From Lelliottia nimipressuralis (lineage in GTDB: Bacteria; Pseudomonadota; Gammaproteobacteria; Enterobacterales; Enterobacteriaceae), in NCBI RefSeq assembly GCF_004115925.1, contig NZ_SDDX01000005.1, positions 124,001 through 188,000 of the forward strand: a stretch of DNA of 64,000 bases, in the 5' to 3' direction. Of this stretch, positions 46,550-55,465 are shown piece after piece. A model generated the notes under the pieces. That model searched no databases. It was not told the origin of the DNA and was given only the letters and a program-made list of their open reading frames with translations. Both the position numbers and the translations under genes were made by a program. The first letter of the stretch is position 1, and each line of letters starts with the position of its first letter.

Positions 46550-47938
46550 ATGACTCATTCACCGGCTATTCATGCGCTGTCAATTAATCCGGCTAACGGC
46601 GAAACCCTCGCGGCCTATCCGTGGGCCACCGCCGCCGAGGTAGAGCAGGCGATCGCGCGGGCGGATCGCGGTTTCCGTCAGTGGCGCGATGAAACCGTTT
46701 CTCACCGGGCGCAGAAACTGCGCGATCTTGCTAGCGCACTGCGGGCGCGCGCAGAAGAGATGGCGCAAATGATGTCCCGTGAAATGGGTAAACCTATTTT
46801 GCAGGCACGCGCCGAAGTCTCTAAATCTGCCGGTTTGTGCGACTGGTACGCCGAGCACGGCCCGGCGATGCTGACTGCGGAACCGACGCAGGTCGAAAAT
46901 CAAAAAGCGGTGATCGAGTATCGCCCGCTGGGACCGGTGCTGGCGGTGATGCCGTGGAACTTCCCGCTGTGGCAGGTGCTGCGCGGGGCGGTACCGATTC
47001 TGCTCGCCGGTAACAGCTATCTGCTGAAACACGCGCCGAACGTTCTGGGGTCGGCGACGCTTATCGGCGAGATGTTCGCGGATGCCGGTTTTGCGCCAGG
47101 GGTGTTTGGATGGGTCAACGCCACGAACGACGGCGTCAGCAAGGCGATTAACGATCGTCGCATCGCTGCGATTACCGTCACCGGGAGCGTACGAGCCGGG
47201 GCGGCGATTGGCGCCCAGGCGGCTGCGGCCCTCAAAAAATGCGTGCTGGAGCTGGGTGGGTCCGATCCCTTTATCGTGCTGAACGATGCGGATCTGGATC
47301 TGGCCGTGAAAGCGGCCGTTGCCGGGCGCTATCAGAATACCGGACAGGTGTGCGCGGCCGCCAAACGCTTTATCGTCGAAGAGGGTATCGCTGAGCAGTT
47401 TACCGAACGCTTTGTCGCGGCCGCTGCGGCCCTGAAAATGGGCGCGCCCGATAACGAAGAGAACTATCTGGGGCCGATGGCGCGGTTCGATCTGCGTGAT
47501 GAACTGCATCAGCAGGTACAGGCGACGCTTAACGAGGGCGCAACGCTTTTACTCGGCGGAGAGAAAGTGGCCGGTGCGGGGAATTACTATCCGGCGACCG
47601 TATTAGGCAACGTCACCCCAGAGATGACCGCGTTTCGTCAGGAGCTGTTCGGCCCGGTCGCCGCGATCACCGTGGCGAAAGACGCGGAACATGCCCTGAT
47701 GCTTGCAAACGACAGTGATTTTGGTCTGTCGGCGACGGTGTTTACCGCCGATGCGCAACGTGCCGAGGCGTTTGCTCGCCAGCTGGAGTGTGGCGGGGTC
47801 TTCATCAATGGCTACAGCGCCAGCGATGCGCGCGTGGCTTTTGGCGGCGTGAAGAAGAGCGGCTTTGGCCGTGAGTTATCTCACTTTGGTTTGCATGAGT
47901 TCTGCAATATCCAGACCGTATGGAAAGACCGCGTGTAG
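46550..47938 (+). CDS. sad: NAD-dependent succinate-semialdehyde dehydrogenase Sad (YneI)
   Basis: 462 aa, matching E. coli Sad when started at ATG 46550 (GGAG 6 nt upstream). Aldehyde dehydrogenase superfamily with catalytic Glu234 (LELGGSDP) and Cys268 (NTGQVCAAAKRF), and VMPWNFPLW for cofactor binding. It oxidises succinate semialdehyde, linking GABA and putrescine breakdown to the TCA cycle. Divergent from yneJ. Confidence 0.94.
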   Translation: MTHSPAIHALSINPANGETLAAYPWATAAEVEQAIARADRGFRQWRDETVSHRAQKLRDLASALRARAEEMAQMMSREMGKPILQARAEVSKSAGLCDWYAEHGPAMLTAEPTQVENQKAVIEYRPLGPVLAVMPWNFPLWQVLRGAVPILLAGNSYLLKHAPNVLGSATLIGEMFADAGFAPGVFGWVNATNDGVSKAINDRRIAAITVTGSVRAGAAIGAQAAAALKKCVLELGGSDPFIVLNDADLDLAVKAAVAGRYQNTGQVCAAAKRFIVEEGIAEQFTERFVAAAAALKMGAPDNEENYLGPMARFDLRDELHQQVQATLNEGATLLLGGEKVAGAGNYYPATVLGNVTPEMTAFRQELFGPVAAITVAKDAEHALMLANDSDFGLSATVFTADAQRAEAFARQLECGGVFINGYSASDARVAFGGVKKSGFGRELSHFGLHEFCNIQTVWKDRV

Positions 47939-47956
47939 GTCTTGTTAAACTTGCAT

Positions 47957-47984
47957 AAAAGGCCTTCACCGCGAAGGCCTTTGT
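47957..47984 (+). terminator. terminator of sad
   Basis: AAGGCCTTC, 5-nt loop, GAAGGCCTT followed by TGTCATTTTT; A-run on the left. A stem of 9 bp. Confidence 0.82.
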
Positions 47985-48060
47985 CATTTTTGTGTCATGG
48001 TTCTGTCATTTGCGTTTCGTAGACTCCCACGCGTCTAACGTACTGTTACAGAAGAATATT

Positions 48061-49638
48061 ATGAACCTAACACAAATTTTCAGCCGTATTGCGAAGCGTC
48101 AGTTTGGTCTGCTGGCGGGCATCTTTTGTATTATCGGGCTTTTCTCCGCCCTGCAGCTCTCCTCGTCAATTCTCCTGACCGCCTCGCTTCGCGATGCCCA
48201 GCGCAATGAACAACAAAATCAGCTGGCGCAACAGCAGCAAAGTAAACTGGATCTGGCGCGTGTCTCCCTGCTGGCGGCAAGCGATCTGCTCAATCGTTCG
48301 GGCGTCTATTTTATGCAGGATAAAGAGACCGGCTCTGAAGGGAGCTGGAATAGTCTGATGGATGAAGCGCAAAAGGCGCTTAATGCTTCCCAGGAGGCCT
48401 GGAAGGGCTGGCTGGCGCTGAATCCGCCCAAAGACGAGGCGCTGATTAATAGCTATCAGTTATTCTACGGCGCCATCAATGAGCAGGCGGAAGGGCTGGT
48501 AAAGACACACTCCATCGACGCCTTTTTTGCCGTCCCCGCCCAGGCGTTTCAGACCGACTTTAATGATAACTACGCACGCTATCAGCAGCTGAGCGAGCAA
48601 CGGGCAGGAGAAGGGCGCCAGTCGCTGATGGATCGCCTCGCTGATTTGCAGTCGCTGTTCCTGCTGGCGCCAGTGGTCCTGCTGCTGATTGCGGTGGCGG
48701 TGTGGTTTGGGATGTCGCGCTGGGTGATTGCCCCGCTGCGCAGGCTTATCGCTCATATCAACCAGCTTGCCGCCGGAGATCTCTCGGGTGCCGCGCCGGC
48801 TGTAAACAGTTTTAACCGCGAAATCGGGCAGTTGAGCGCCAGTATTAGCACCATGCAGCGCGGATTACAGCAGCTGGTGACGCAGGTGAGTGACGCCACA
48901 ACCGCAATGGTGGAAAACATCGGCGAACTGGCGGAAGGCAATCAGAAGCTGTATCAGCAGTCTGCGCGGCAGGCCCAGGAGCTGAGCGACGTGACGGCGC
49001 ACATCGCCACGCTGGAAACCCACGTGGAGGGCAATACGGTGTACGCGAAGCTTGCCAGCTCGCGTGCAGATGAGGCGCGTAAGACGGCGGCGGGGGGCGA
49101 TATCATGATGTCGACCGTTAATGCCTCCATGCAGGCGATCGTAGAACGATCGTCAGAGATGCGCTGGATCGTCTCGATGATCGACAGCGTGGCATTTCAG
49201 ACCAACATTCTGGCGCTGAACGCCGCTATTGAAGCCGCTCATGCGGGCAATCAGGGGCGAGGGTTTGCGGTTGTCGCGCGTGAAGTGGGGCTGCTGGCGA
49301 GAAAAAGCAGTCATTCGACGCAAACCATTCAGGAGCTGATTAATCACTCGTTACAGGGAATTGAAGACGGATCGAAAGCGGTGGTGAAGCTTGAGAACAA
49401 CCTGCAACAGGTGACCGGGCTGGTGGCAAATCTGAGCGGTCTGCTTGACGATATTTCTGCCGCCACGATGAGTCAGGGGGAGAGTATTCATCAGATGACG
49501 CGCCAGCTGCAGGCGCTGAATCAGGTGTCGCAACAGACAGATGTACTGGTGACCACCGCCTCCCAGGCGTCGCGTCGCTTACACGATGAGTCGTATTTGC
49601 TGATGCAGGCGGTTTCGCGTTTTCGACTTCCCGCCTGA
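48061..49638 (+). CDS. methyl-accepting chemotaxis protein with divergent signalling tip
   Basis: 525 aa. TM1 about residues 16-38, a periplasmic helical sensor to about 198, TM2 about 200-222, HAMP, then the signalling domain. The tip reads VAFQTNILALNAAIEAAHAG, with His394 where nearly all enterobacterial receptors have Arg, Asn397 where they have Glu, and AREVG for the usual ASEVR. No CheR-docking pentapeptide at the C-terminus (ends RFRLPA). No sigma-28 promoter was found upstream. ATG 48061 is chosen because the TM1 region follows directly. It lies between sad and glsB, a place without an MCP in E. coli; the ligand is unknown. Confidence 0.87.
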   Translation: MNLTQIFSRIAKRQFGLLAGIFCIIGLFSALQLSSSILLTASLRDAQRNEQQNQLAQQQQSKLDLARVSLLAASDLLNRSGVYFMQDKETGSEGSWNSLMDEAQKALNASQEAWKGWLALNPPKDEALINSYQLFYGAINEQAEGLVKTHSIDAFFAVPAQAFQTDFNDNYARYQQLSEQRAGEGRQSLMDRLADLQSLFLLAPVVLLLIAVAVWFGMSRWVIAPLRRLIAHINQLAAGDLSGAAPAVNSFNREIGQLSASISTMQRGLQQLVTQVSDATTAMVENIGELAEGNQKLYQQSARQAQELSDVTAHIATLETHVEGNTVYAKLASSRADEARKTAAGGDIMMSTVNASMQAIVERSSEMRWIVSMIDSVAFQTNILALNAAIEAAHAGNQGRGFAVVAREVGLLARKSSHSTQTIQELINHSLQGIEDGSKAVVKLENNLQQVTGLVANLSGLLDDISAATMSQGESIHQMTRQLQALNQVSQQTDVLVTTASQASRRLHDESYLLMQAVSRFRLPA

Positions 49639-49701
49639 CGCGACACATTCGCCTCTGTTATACTCGCAGCCCGTTTTTGGCCTCCAGGCAAGGAGCAACA
49701 T

Positions 49702-50628
49702 GTGGCTGCGGTCATCGATAATCAGATGCTGGAAGAGATTCTGGCGCAGGTTCGTCCGTTAATCGGGCAGGGGAAGGTTGCCGATTACATTCCGGCGCTG
49801 GCGTGCGTCAGTGGCAATAAGCTGGGTATCGCCATTTGCACCGTGAAAGGTGAGCTTTATCAGGCCGGCGATGCCGCCGAGCGCTTTTCGATTCAGTCGA
49901 TCTCCAAAGTGTTAAGCCTGGTTGCGGCGATGCGACAGTATGACGAAGACGAGATCTGGCAGCGGGTGGGGAAAGATCCTTCCGGGCAGCCGTTTAATTC
50001 GCTGCTCCAGCTGGAAATCGAACAGGGCAAACCGCGCAATCCTTTCATCAACGCCGGTGCGCTGGTGGTGTGCGACATGCTGCAAAGCCGTCTTAGCGCG
50101 CCGCGTCAGCGGATGCTGGAGATTGTGCGCCAGCTGAGCGGCGTTTCCGATCTGAGTTACGACGCTAACGTTGCTCGCTCTGAGTTTGAACATTCGGCGC
50201 GAAACGCCGCCATCGCCTGGCTGATGAAGTCTTTCGGAAATTTCCATAACGATGTGGCTACCGTACTGCAAAACTATTTCCACTACTGCGCGCTGAAAAT
50301 GAGCTGCGTGGAACTCGCGCGTACTTTCCTGTTTCTGGCCGACCAGGGCTTCTCCTCGCTGCATAATCAGGCAGTTGTCACGCCGATGCAGGCGCGTCAG
50401 GTCAATGCGCTGATGGCGACAAGCGGGATGTATCAGAATGCCGGAGAATTTGCCTGGCGCGTCGGGCTGCCCGCTAAATCAGGCGTCGGCGGCGGGGTGG
50501 TGGCGATTGTCCCGCACGAAATGGCGATTGCGGTCTGGAGCCCGGAGCTGGATGACGCCGGGAACTCGCTGGCAGGCGTGGCGGTGCTGGAGCAACTCAC
50601 CCAGCGGCTGGGGCGGTCCGTCTACTAA
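49702..50628 (+). CDS. glsB: glutaminase GlsB
   Basis: 308 aa, as in E. coli GlsB (YneH). Ser66-x-x-Lys69 in SIQSISKVL is the beta-lactamase-like nucleophile pair; [11 protein letters not shown] and [15 protein letters not shown] are family signatures. It hydrolyses glutamine to glutamate and ammonia. Start is GTG 49702 with AGGAG 6 nt upstream; the nearby ATG at 49700 is out of frame. The stop overlaps yneG by one base. Confidence 0.95.
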   Translation: MAAVIDNQMLEEILAQVRPLIGQGKVADYIPALACVSGNKLGIAICTVKGELYQAGDAAERFSIQSISKVLSLVAAMRQYDEDEIWQRVGKDPSGQPFNSLLQLEIEQGKPRNPFINAGALVVCDMLQSRLSAPRQRMLEIVRQLSGVSDLSYDANVARSEFEHSARNAAIAWLMKSFGNFHNDVATVLQNYFHYCALKMSCVELARTFLFLADQGFSSLHNQAVVTPMQARQVNALMATSGMYQNAGEFAWRVGLPAKSGVGGGVVAIVPHEMAIAVWSPELDDAGNSLAGVAVLEQLTQRLGRSVY

Positions 50629-50990
50629 TGAACACCCTTGACGATCTTTTTGCCCGGCTGGGGCGTTCAACGTTTCGTTCTCGCTTCAAACTGGGCGCGA
50701 AAGAGCGGCAGTACTGCTGGGACAAAGGGGCGGAAACTATCGATCAACACGCCGCGGATTTCGTTGCCCGTCGTCTGGCGGCGGCCATGCCCGTCAACGA
50801 CGGCAAGCAGACCCCAATGCGCGGACATCCGGTCTTTATCGCCCAGCATGCTACGGCAACCTGCTGTCGCGGTTGTCTCGCTAAATGGCACCATATTCCC
50901 CAGGGCGAGGCGTTAAATGCCGATCAGCAACGTTACATTGTGACGGTCATCCACCACTGGCTGGTGCTGCAAATGAACGCCCAACCTTGA
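50628..50990 (+). CDS. yneG: DUF4186 protein YneG
   Basis: 120 aa, close to E. coli YneG (119 aa). Contains CCRGCLAKWHHIPQG, a Cys-Cys-x-x-Cys-x4-His-like cluster that could bind a metal, and a basic N-terminal half. Translationally coupled to glsB (TAATG). Function unknown. Confidence 0.9.
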   Translation: MNTLDDLFARLGRSTFRSRFKLGAKERQYCWDKGAETIDQHAADFVARRLAAAMPVNDGKQTPMRGHPVFIAQHATATCCRGCLAKWHHIPQGEALNADQQRYIVTVIHHWLVLQMNAQP

Positions 50991-51098
50991 TGGGTTATGC
51001 ATGCCGGCTATGTATGTTATAGATACGTGCTAATCTTTTATTATTCTGCTGATGACCGCGAAATAATTGCGCTAAGCAATTATATGGATTGATATTTG

Positions 51099-52547
51099 AT
51101 GCCTTCTTCTTTGACATCCTTTAAGCCTTTTCTGCCCGATAATCCGCTTCGTAATGCGGTCAGTATTTTTATTCTGACCACGCTGTTCTATTTTATTGGC
51201 GCGGAACTGCGTCTGGTGGAAGCGCTCTCACTGTTCTGGCCGCTGAATGGAGTGATGGCTGGGGTGTTTGCCCGTTACGCATATCTCAATCGCCTGCACT
51301 ATTACGCGGTGTCCTATGTCGCGATGCTGATGTACGACGCGGTGACCACCAACTGGGGGATGGCCTCGGTGGTGATCAACCTCTCCAATATGGTGTTTAT
51401 CGTGACCGTGGCGCTGCTGGTGACGCGGGACAGACGTCGGGGCCGCACGGTTCCGGACCCGATCAATGCCTTACGCCTGTTTAACTTTTGCCTTATCGCC
51501 GCGCTGCTGTGCGCGCTGGTGGGGGCGATGGGTTCCGTCGGGATCGACAGTCAAACTTTCTGGCCGCTCTTTGCCGACTGGTTTAGCGAGCAGTTCTCGA
51601 CCGGCGTGCTGATTCTGCCGTGCCTGTTGACCGTTAAAATCCCTGAGATCAAGAACCCGGTGCGGGTAGAACACTTTATGCCCGTGGTGGCGCTGATCGT
51701 CTCTGTCCTGGCCTCGGTGGTGATCGGCGGGGCGGGCAGCCTGGCCTTTCCGCTCCCGGCGCTGATCTGGTGTGCGGTGCGTTATTCGCTTCCCGCGACC
51801 TGTCTGCTGACCTTTGTCACCGGCGGGGTTGAGATCATCCTGGTGGCAAACTCGATTATTAATATTGCCGTGGCGACGCCGCTTTCGACGCCGATGATGT
51901 TCTCTGCGCGTCTGGGCATCGCGACCATGGCAATTTGCCCGGTGATAGTCTCCGTGAGCGTGGCGGCGATTAACTCTCTGATTCATCAGGTGTCATTGCG
52001 CGCCGATTATGACTTCCTGACCCGCGTCTATTCGCGCTCAGGTTTGTATGAAGCGCTGAAACACGAGGAGTCCCATCGTCATCCCCGTTTTCTGACCGTG
52101 ATGCTGCTCGATATCGACTACTTCAAAAGCATTAATGACAACTATGGTCATGAGTGTGGCGATCGGGTGCTGGCCTCTTTCGCCGGGCAGGTGCAGCAGG
52201 TGGTGGGCGAGGACGGGCTGGTGGCGCGCATGGGCGGGGAAGAGTTTGCGGTCGTGGCCAATACCGTTGATGCCCGTCAGGGCGTTGAGCTGGCAGAACG
52301 TATCAGAGAATCTGTTGCTTCGCATCCCTTCAGCTGGGGTCAGCACACGCTGTTTTTGACGGTGAGTATTGGGCTTGGCAGTGCGAAAGCAGAATCCTGG
52401 CAGCTCACGGAGGTCTTTAATAAGCTGTTAGCCGAAGCCGACGAGTATCTCTATCGTTCGAAAAAAGCTGGGCGAAATCGTACCAGTGCGCGTCATCCAG
52501 ACGATCTGCGCGTCGTCGAACCGCAAAAAAGTACGGAACAGGTGTAA
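51099..52547 (+). CDS. dgcF: diguanylate cyclase DgcF (MASE1-like sensor plus GGDEF)
   Basis: 482 aa. About eight N-terminal helices (residues 20-310, with LFWPLNGVMAGVFARY typical of MASE1-type sensors) and a C-terminal GGDEF domain (about 320-470). The active-site motif is GGEEF within ARMGGEEFAVVAN, a functional variant; no RxxD inhibitory site precedes it. ATG 51099 preferred over TTG 51096. The locus after yneG matches E. coli dgcF (yneF). Confidence 0.9.
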   Translation: MPSSLTSFKPFLPDNPLRNAVSIFILTTLFYFIGAELRLVEALSLFWPLNGVMAGVFARYAYLNRLHYYAVSYVAMLMYDAVTTNWGMASVVINLSNMVFIVTVALLVTRDRRRGRTVPDPINALRLFNFCLIAALLCALVGAMGSVGIDSQTFWPLFADWFSEQFSTGVLILPCLLTVKIPEIKNPVRVEHFMPVVALIVSVLASVVIGGAGSLAFPLPALIWCAVRYSLPATCLLTFVTGGVEIILVANSIINIAVATPLSTPMMFSARLGIATMAICPVIVSVSVAAINSLIHQVSLRADYDFLTRVYSRSGLYEALKHEESHRHPRFLTVMLLDIDYFKSINDNYGHECGDRVLASFAGQVQQVVGEDGLVARMGGEEFAVVANTVDARQGVELAERIRESVASHPFSWGQHTLFLTVSIGLGSAKAESWQLTEVFNKLLAEADEYLYRSKKAGRNRTSARHPDDLRVVEPQKSTEQV

Positions 52548-52664
52548 ACGTATCCATCCCAGGCAGAATGCGGCCCTGATGTTATCACTTTGCTGATAAA
52601 TTGCTTGCTACGTATTTTTAAGCTCAATAAGATACCGGTGATAACACATCGGAAAAATCGCGTA

Positions 52665-53720
52665 ATGAACGGAACTGATAAACTGAGTAAAAACCATCGC
52701 TTACCAGGGAGTCGTTTTGTTAAACGTATGTATCTGATGCGTATCCTGGGCACTTTTCTCTGCTTTATTCCTATTCTTTCTGTCCTGATTGAACATCAAC
52801 GTTCAGTATGGCTAATGCTTTTGCTGGCGCTAAACGCGTTTGTCTGGCCGACCGTCGCCTGGCTGCGCGCTAGTCGGTCTTCTACGCCGCTGGCCGCAGA
52901 GCATCAAAATCTGGTGATCGATGCAGGGGCGGGAGGGTTCTGGATCGCGATGATGGCCGTGAATCCGCTGCCCTCGGTGGTGATTGCCACGATCCTGCTG
53001 GCCGATCGTCTGTCTGCAGGCGGTTTTGCCCTGATGAAGCGCGCGGCGATAGCCATGCTGGCGGTGTTTCTCGCCGCCTGGCTGTTGCAGGGCATGGCGA
53101 TTATTATCACCGTTTCGCAACAGACCATGTTTGCCACCTTGCCCCTGATTGCGATCTACATCATTGCGCTTAGCGTGCTGACGGACAGTATTGCCATTCG
53201 TCTGCGGATCAAATCCCGCGAGCTGGAGCGGATCGCGATGATGGATCCGCTGCTGGATATCGCGAACCGGCGCCTGCTGGAAAAGCGCATCGAACACGAG
53301 CTGAATAAACTTCAGCAGGCCTGCCGGGAATCGGCGCTGATGTTCATTGATATCGATAATTTTAAAGAAGTGAACGATCGTTTCGGGCATAAAGTCGGGG
53401 ATGCGTTGCTCGCCTCGGTCTCGGAGATTTTACACATTGCCACGCGTCAGACAGACACCCCGGCGCGGCTGGGCGGCGATGAGTTTGTGATCCTGCTTCC
53501 GGATACCAGCATCGATGAGGCGCACGTGGTGGCGTCGCGGATCATGGAGGCCGCCGCCATTATGCAAGATGTGGCGCATGAAACCGTCAATTGCACCCTC
53601 AGCATTGGCATCGCGGGGGCGACCCGCGAGATGTCCAACGTAACGGACTGGCTGCAGGCGGCGGACACCGCCCTTTACCAGGCTAAGCGCGGCGGTAAAA
53701 ATCGAATTTTTGCGCACTGA
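52665..53720 (+). CDS. diguanylate cyclase with MASE2 sensor (DgcC-like)
   Basis: 351 aa if started at ATG 52665; the ribosome site is weak, so the start is uncertain. The N-terminal MASE2 membrane domain (about residues 20-105, LNAFVWPTVAWLRASRS and MMAVNPLPSVVIATI) resembles E. coli DgcC/AdrA. The C-terminal GGDEF domain has an intact GGDEF (ARLGGDEFVILL) and the RxxD feedback site (RQTD) five residues before it, so an active, product-inhibited enzyme is predicted. It is the second of three consecutive cyclases. Confidence 0.88.
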   Translation: MNGTDKLSKNHRLPGSRFVKRMYLMRILGTFLCFIPILSVLIEHQRSVWLMLLLALNAFVWPTVAWLRASRSSTPLAAEHQNLVIDAGAGGFWIAMMAVNPLPSVVIATILLADRLSAGGFALMKRAAIAMLAVFLAAWLLQGMAIIITVSQQTMFATLPLIAIYIIALSVLTDSIAIRLRIKSRELERIAMMDPLLDIANRRLLEKRIEHELNKLQQACRESALMFIDIDNFKEVNDRFGHKVGDALLASVSEILHIATRQTDTPARLGGDEFVILLPDTSIDEAHVVASRIMEAAAIMQDVAHETVNCTLSIGIAGATREMSNVTDWLQAADTALYQAKRGGKNRIFAH

Positions 53721-53772
53721 CAAGTCGTTTCTTTAGGCTAAGCTATTAAAAAGCTGCGTGTCAGGAGACATC

Positions 53773-54756
53773 ATGAAAGCGCCCGCGATCCCTGCCAATG
53801 AATCAGACCGTCTGCTGTCCCTGCGTGATTCCAGGCTTTTGGAGTCGAACAACCATCAACCCTACGATCGCATCACCCGGCTGGCAAAACGCCTGTTTGC
53901 CGTGCCGATGGCGAGGGTGAACCTGATCGACGAACGCTCGCTGGTGGCGCTATCTTTAGACAATGCCATGGCCGCCGTTCTGCCGCGCAATCTCTCTTTC
54001 TGCGGGCATACGCTGTTTAATAACGCACCGCTGGTGGTGTCTGACCCGCGACATGATCCCCGTTTTGCCGATAATCCGCTGGTAAAAGGCCAGCCTGGCG
54101 TACGTTTTTACGCCGGGTATCCGCTGCGCCTGCCCGACGGTGCTATCGTCGGTACGCTGTGTCTGATGGACTATGTCCCCCGCGATTTTGTTGCGGCCGA
54201 TCTTAACGCCCTGAGCGACCTGGCAGCTCTGGCGGAAGACGAGTTCGCTGCTGCCTGTGCGGCGACGACGGATGAGCTGACCGGGCTGTTTAACCGGCGT
54301 GGATTTAATCAGTTAGCGGCGTTTGCCTTATCCGGCGCCCGGCGTCGTGCAGAGCCACTGACGATCGCCTGGATGGATCTGGACCGCTTCAGACAGATTA
54401 ACGAACGCTACGGGCAGGCTGAAGGCGATGCGGCGCTGAAAGCCATGACCGAGCTGATGCGCACCTCATTCCGTGAGGCGGATCTGCTGGTGCGTTACGG
54501 TAGCGATGAATTCGCGGTTCTGTTTGCCGATACGAATGAACAGGGGGCCTGGATTGCGATGCAGTATCTCAATGAGCAGGTCGCGGAATACAACCAGCGT
54601 GGGCTGCATCCCTGGAGCCTGACATTCTCCTGGGGAATCTGTGAATTCGACCATCAGCAGGATGATTTGCAACGCTGGCTACAGACCGCTCACGACAAAA
54701 TCCTCGCCATGAAACAGCGATACAGTGCAGACAGCGGGCATAATAAAAGCCTATGA
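53773..54756 (+). CDS. GAF-GGDEF diguanylate cyclase
   Basis: 327 aa. A GAF domain covers about residues 20-160 (FCGHTLFNNAPLVVSDPRHD, then FYAGYPLRLPDGAIVGTLCLMD) and a GGDEF domain about 165-315. The motif is GSDEF (VRYGSDEFAVLF) instead of GGDEF; the RxxD site (READ) is kept at the right spacing. Activity is likely but not certain. AGGAGACATC precedes ATG 53773. Soluble, unlike its two neighbours, and thus able to read a cytoplasmic ligand or redox cue. Confidence 0.87.
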   Translation: MKAPAIPANESDRLLSLRDSRLLESNNHQPYDRITRLAKRLFAVPMARVNLIDERSLVALSLDNAMAAVLPRNLSFCGHTLFNNAPLVVSDPRHDPRFADNPLVKGQPGVRFYAGYPLRLPDGAIVGTLCLMDYVPRDFVAADLNALSDLAALAEDEFAAACAATTDELTGLFNRRGFNQLAAFALSGARRRAEPLTIAWMDLDRFRQINERYGQAEGDAALKAMTELMRTSFREADLLVRYGSDEFAVLFADTNEQGAWIAMQYLNEQVAEYNQRGLHPWSLTFSWGICEFDHQQDDLQRWLQTAHDKILAMKQRYSADSGHNKSL

Positions 54757-54821
54757 ATGGCGTGCTTGCGTTAAATAATTGTTAAAGGCAATCTGAGGCG
54801 GTCTCTACACAAGGAAATCCC

Positions 54822-55349
54822 ATGACCGCCTCTCTGCATATTCATACCCTTTCACGTGACGATATTCTCTCGCATCTCGACTCACTAGCTGACATCCTCG
54901 AAAACTGCGTTAATGGTGGGGCGTCGGTGAGTTTTATGCTGCCTTTTTCGGCTGAAAAAGCGCGTCAGTTTTGGCTCGGCGTGGCGGAAAGCGTGGCCCG
55001 CCGGGAGCGCACCGTGCTGGCCTGTCGCAACGAAGGTGGCGAATTTTTGGGTACCGTGCAGCTCATTACCGATCAACCGGAGAACCAGCCGCACCGCGCG
55101 GATGTAGCCAAGCTGCTGGTCCACGAAAAAGCCCGCCGTCGCGGTGTTGCGATGCTCTTGATGGAAGCCCTGGAAGGGGTGGCGGTGGAAGAGGGTAAAA
55201 CCGTGCTGGTACTGGACACGGCTACGGGCAGCGGCGCTGAGACGTTCTATCAGCGTGCGGGCTGGCAAAAGGTCGGTGAGATCCCGCGCTACGCCCTGAT
55301 GCCGGACGGCGAAATGACGGCGACATCGGTGTTCTATAAGTTTTTATAA
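54822..55349 (+). CDS. GNAT acetyltransferase (tabtoxin-resistance-like)
   Basis: 175 aa. KLLVHEKARRRGVAMLLMEALEG (about 103-125) is the acetyl-CoA loop; LVLDTATGSGAETFYQRAGWQKVGEIPRYAL matches the end of tabtoxin-resistance-type acetyltransferases. AAGGA precedes the ATG. Substrate unknown. Confidence 0.83.
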   Translation: MTASLHIHTLSRDDILSHLDSLADILENCVNGGASVSFMLPFSAEKARQFWLGVAESVARRERTVLACRNEGGEFLGTVQLITDQPENQPHRADVAKLLVHEKARRRGVAMLLMEALEGVAVEEGKTVLVLDTATGSGAETFYQRAGWQKVGEIPRYALMPDGEMTATSVFYKFL

Positions 55350-55410
55350 TATTTTTCACAATTGCTTTATGAATTGATCAAAACAGGGTTTCATGGTCGA
55401 AAAGTTTGAT

Positions 55411-55431
55411 AAGTTATTGGACCAATCTTAT
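55411..55431 (+). promoter_or_regulatory. candidate uronate-regulator operator of uxaB
   Basis: ATTGGACCAAT (55416-55426) carries the ATTGG and CCAAT halves of ExuR/UxuR sites, though with a 1-nt rather than 4-nt spacer, flanked by GATAAG and CTTATC. It lies 39 nt before uxaB. Assignment is tentative. Confidence 0.35.
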
Positions 55432-55465
55432 CGGGCTGTATGACTAATTAAAAAAGGAACCCCTT

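Noticed and set aside
46580..47509. 309-codon minus-strand frame
   Set aside because: Antisense to sad; no motifs.
48001..48060. sigma-28 promoter for the second MCP
   Set aside because: No GCCGATAA-like -10 or TAAAGTTT-like -35 was found in the short gap after the sad terminator.
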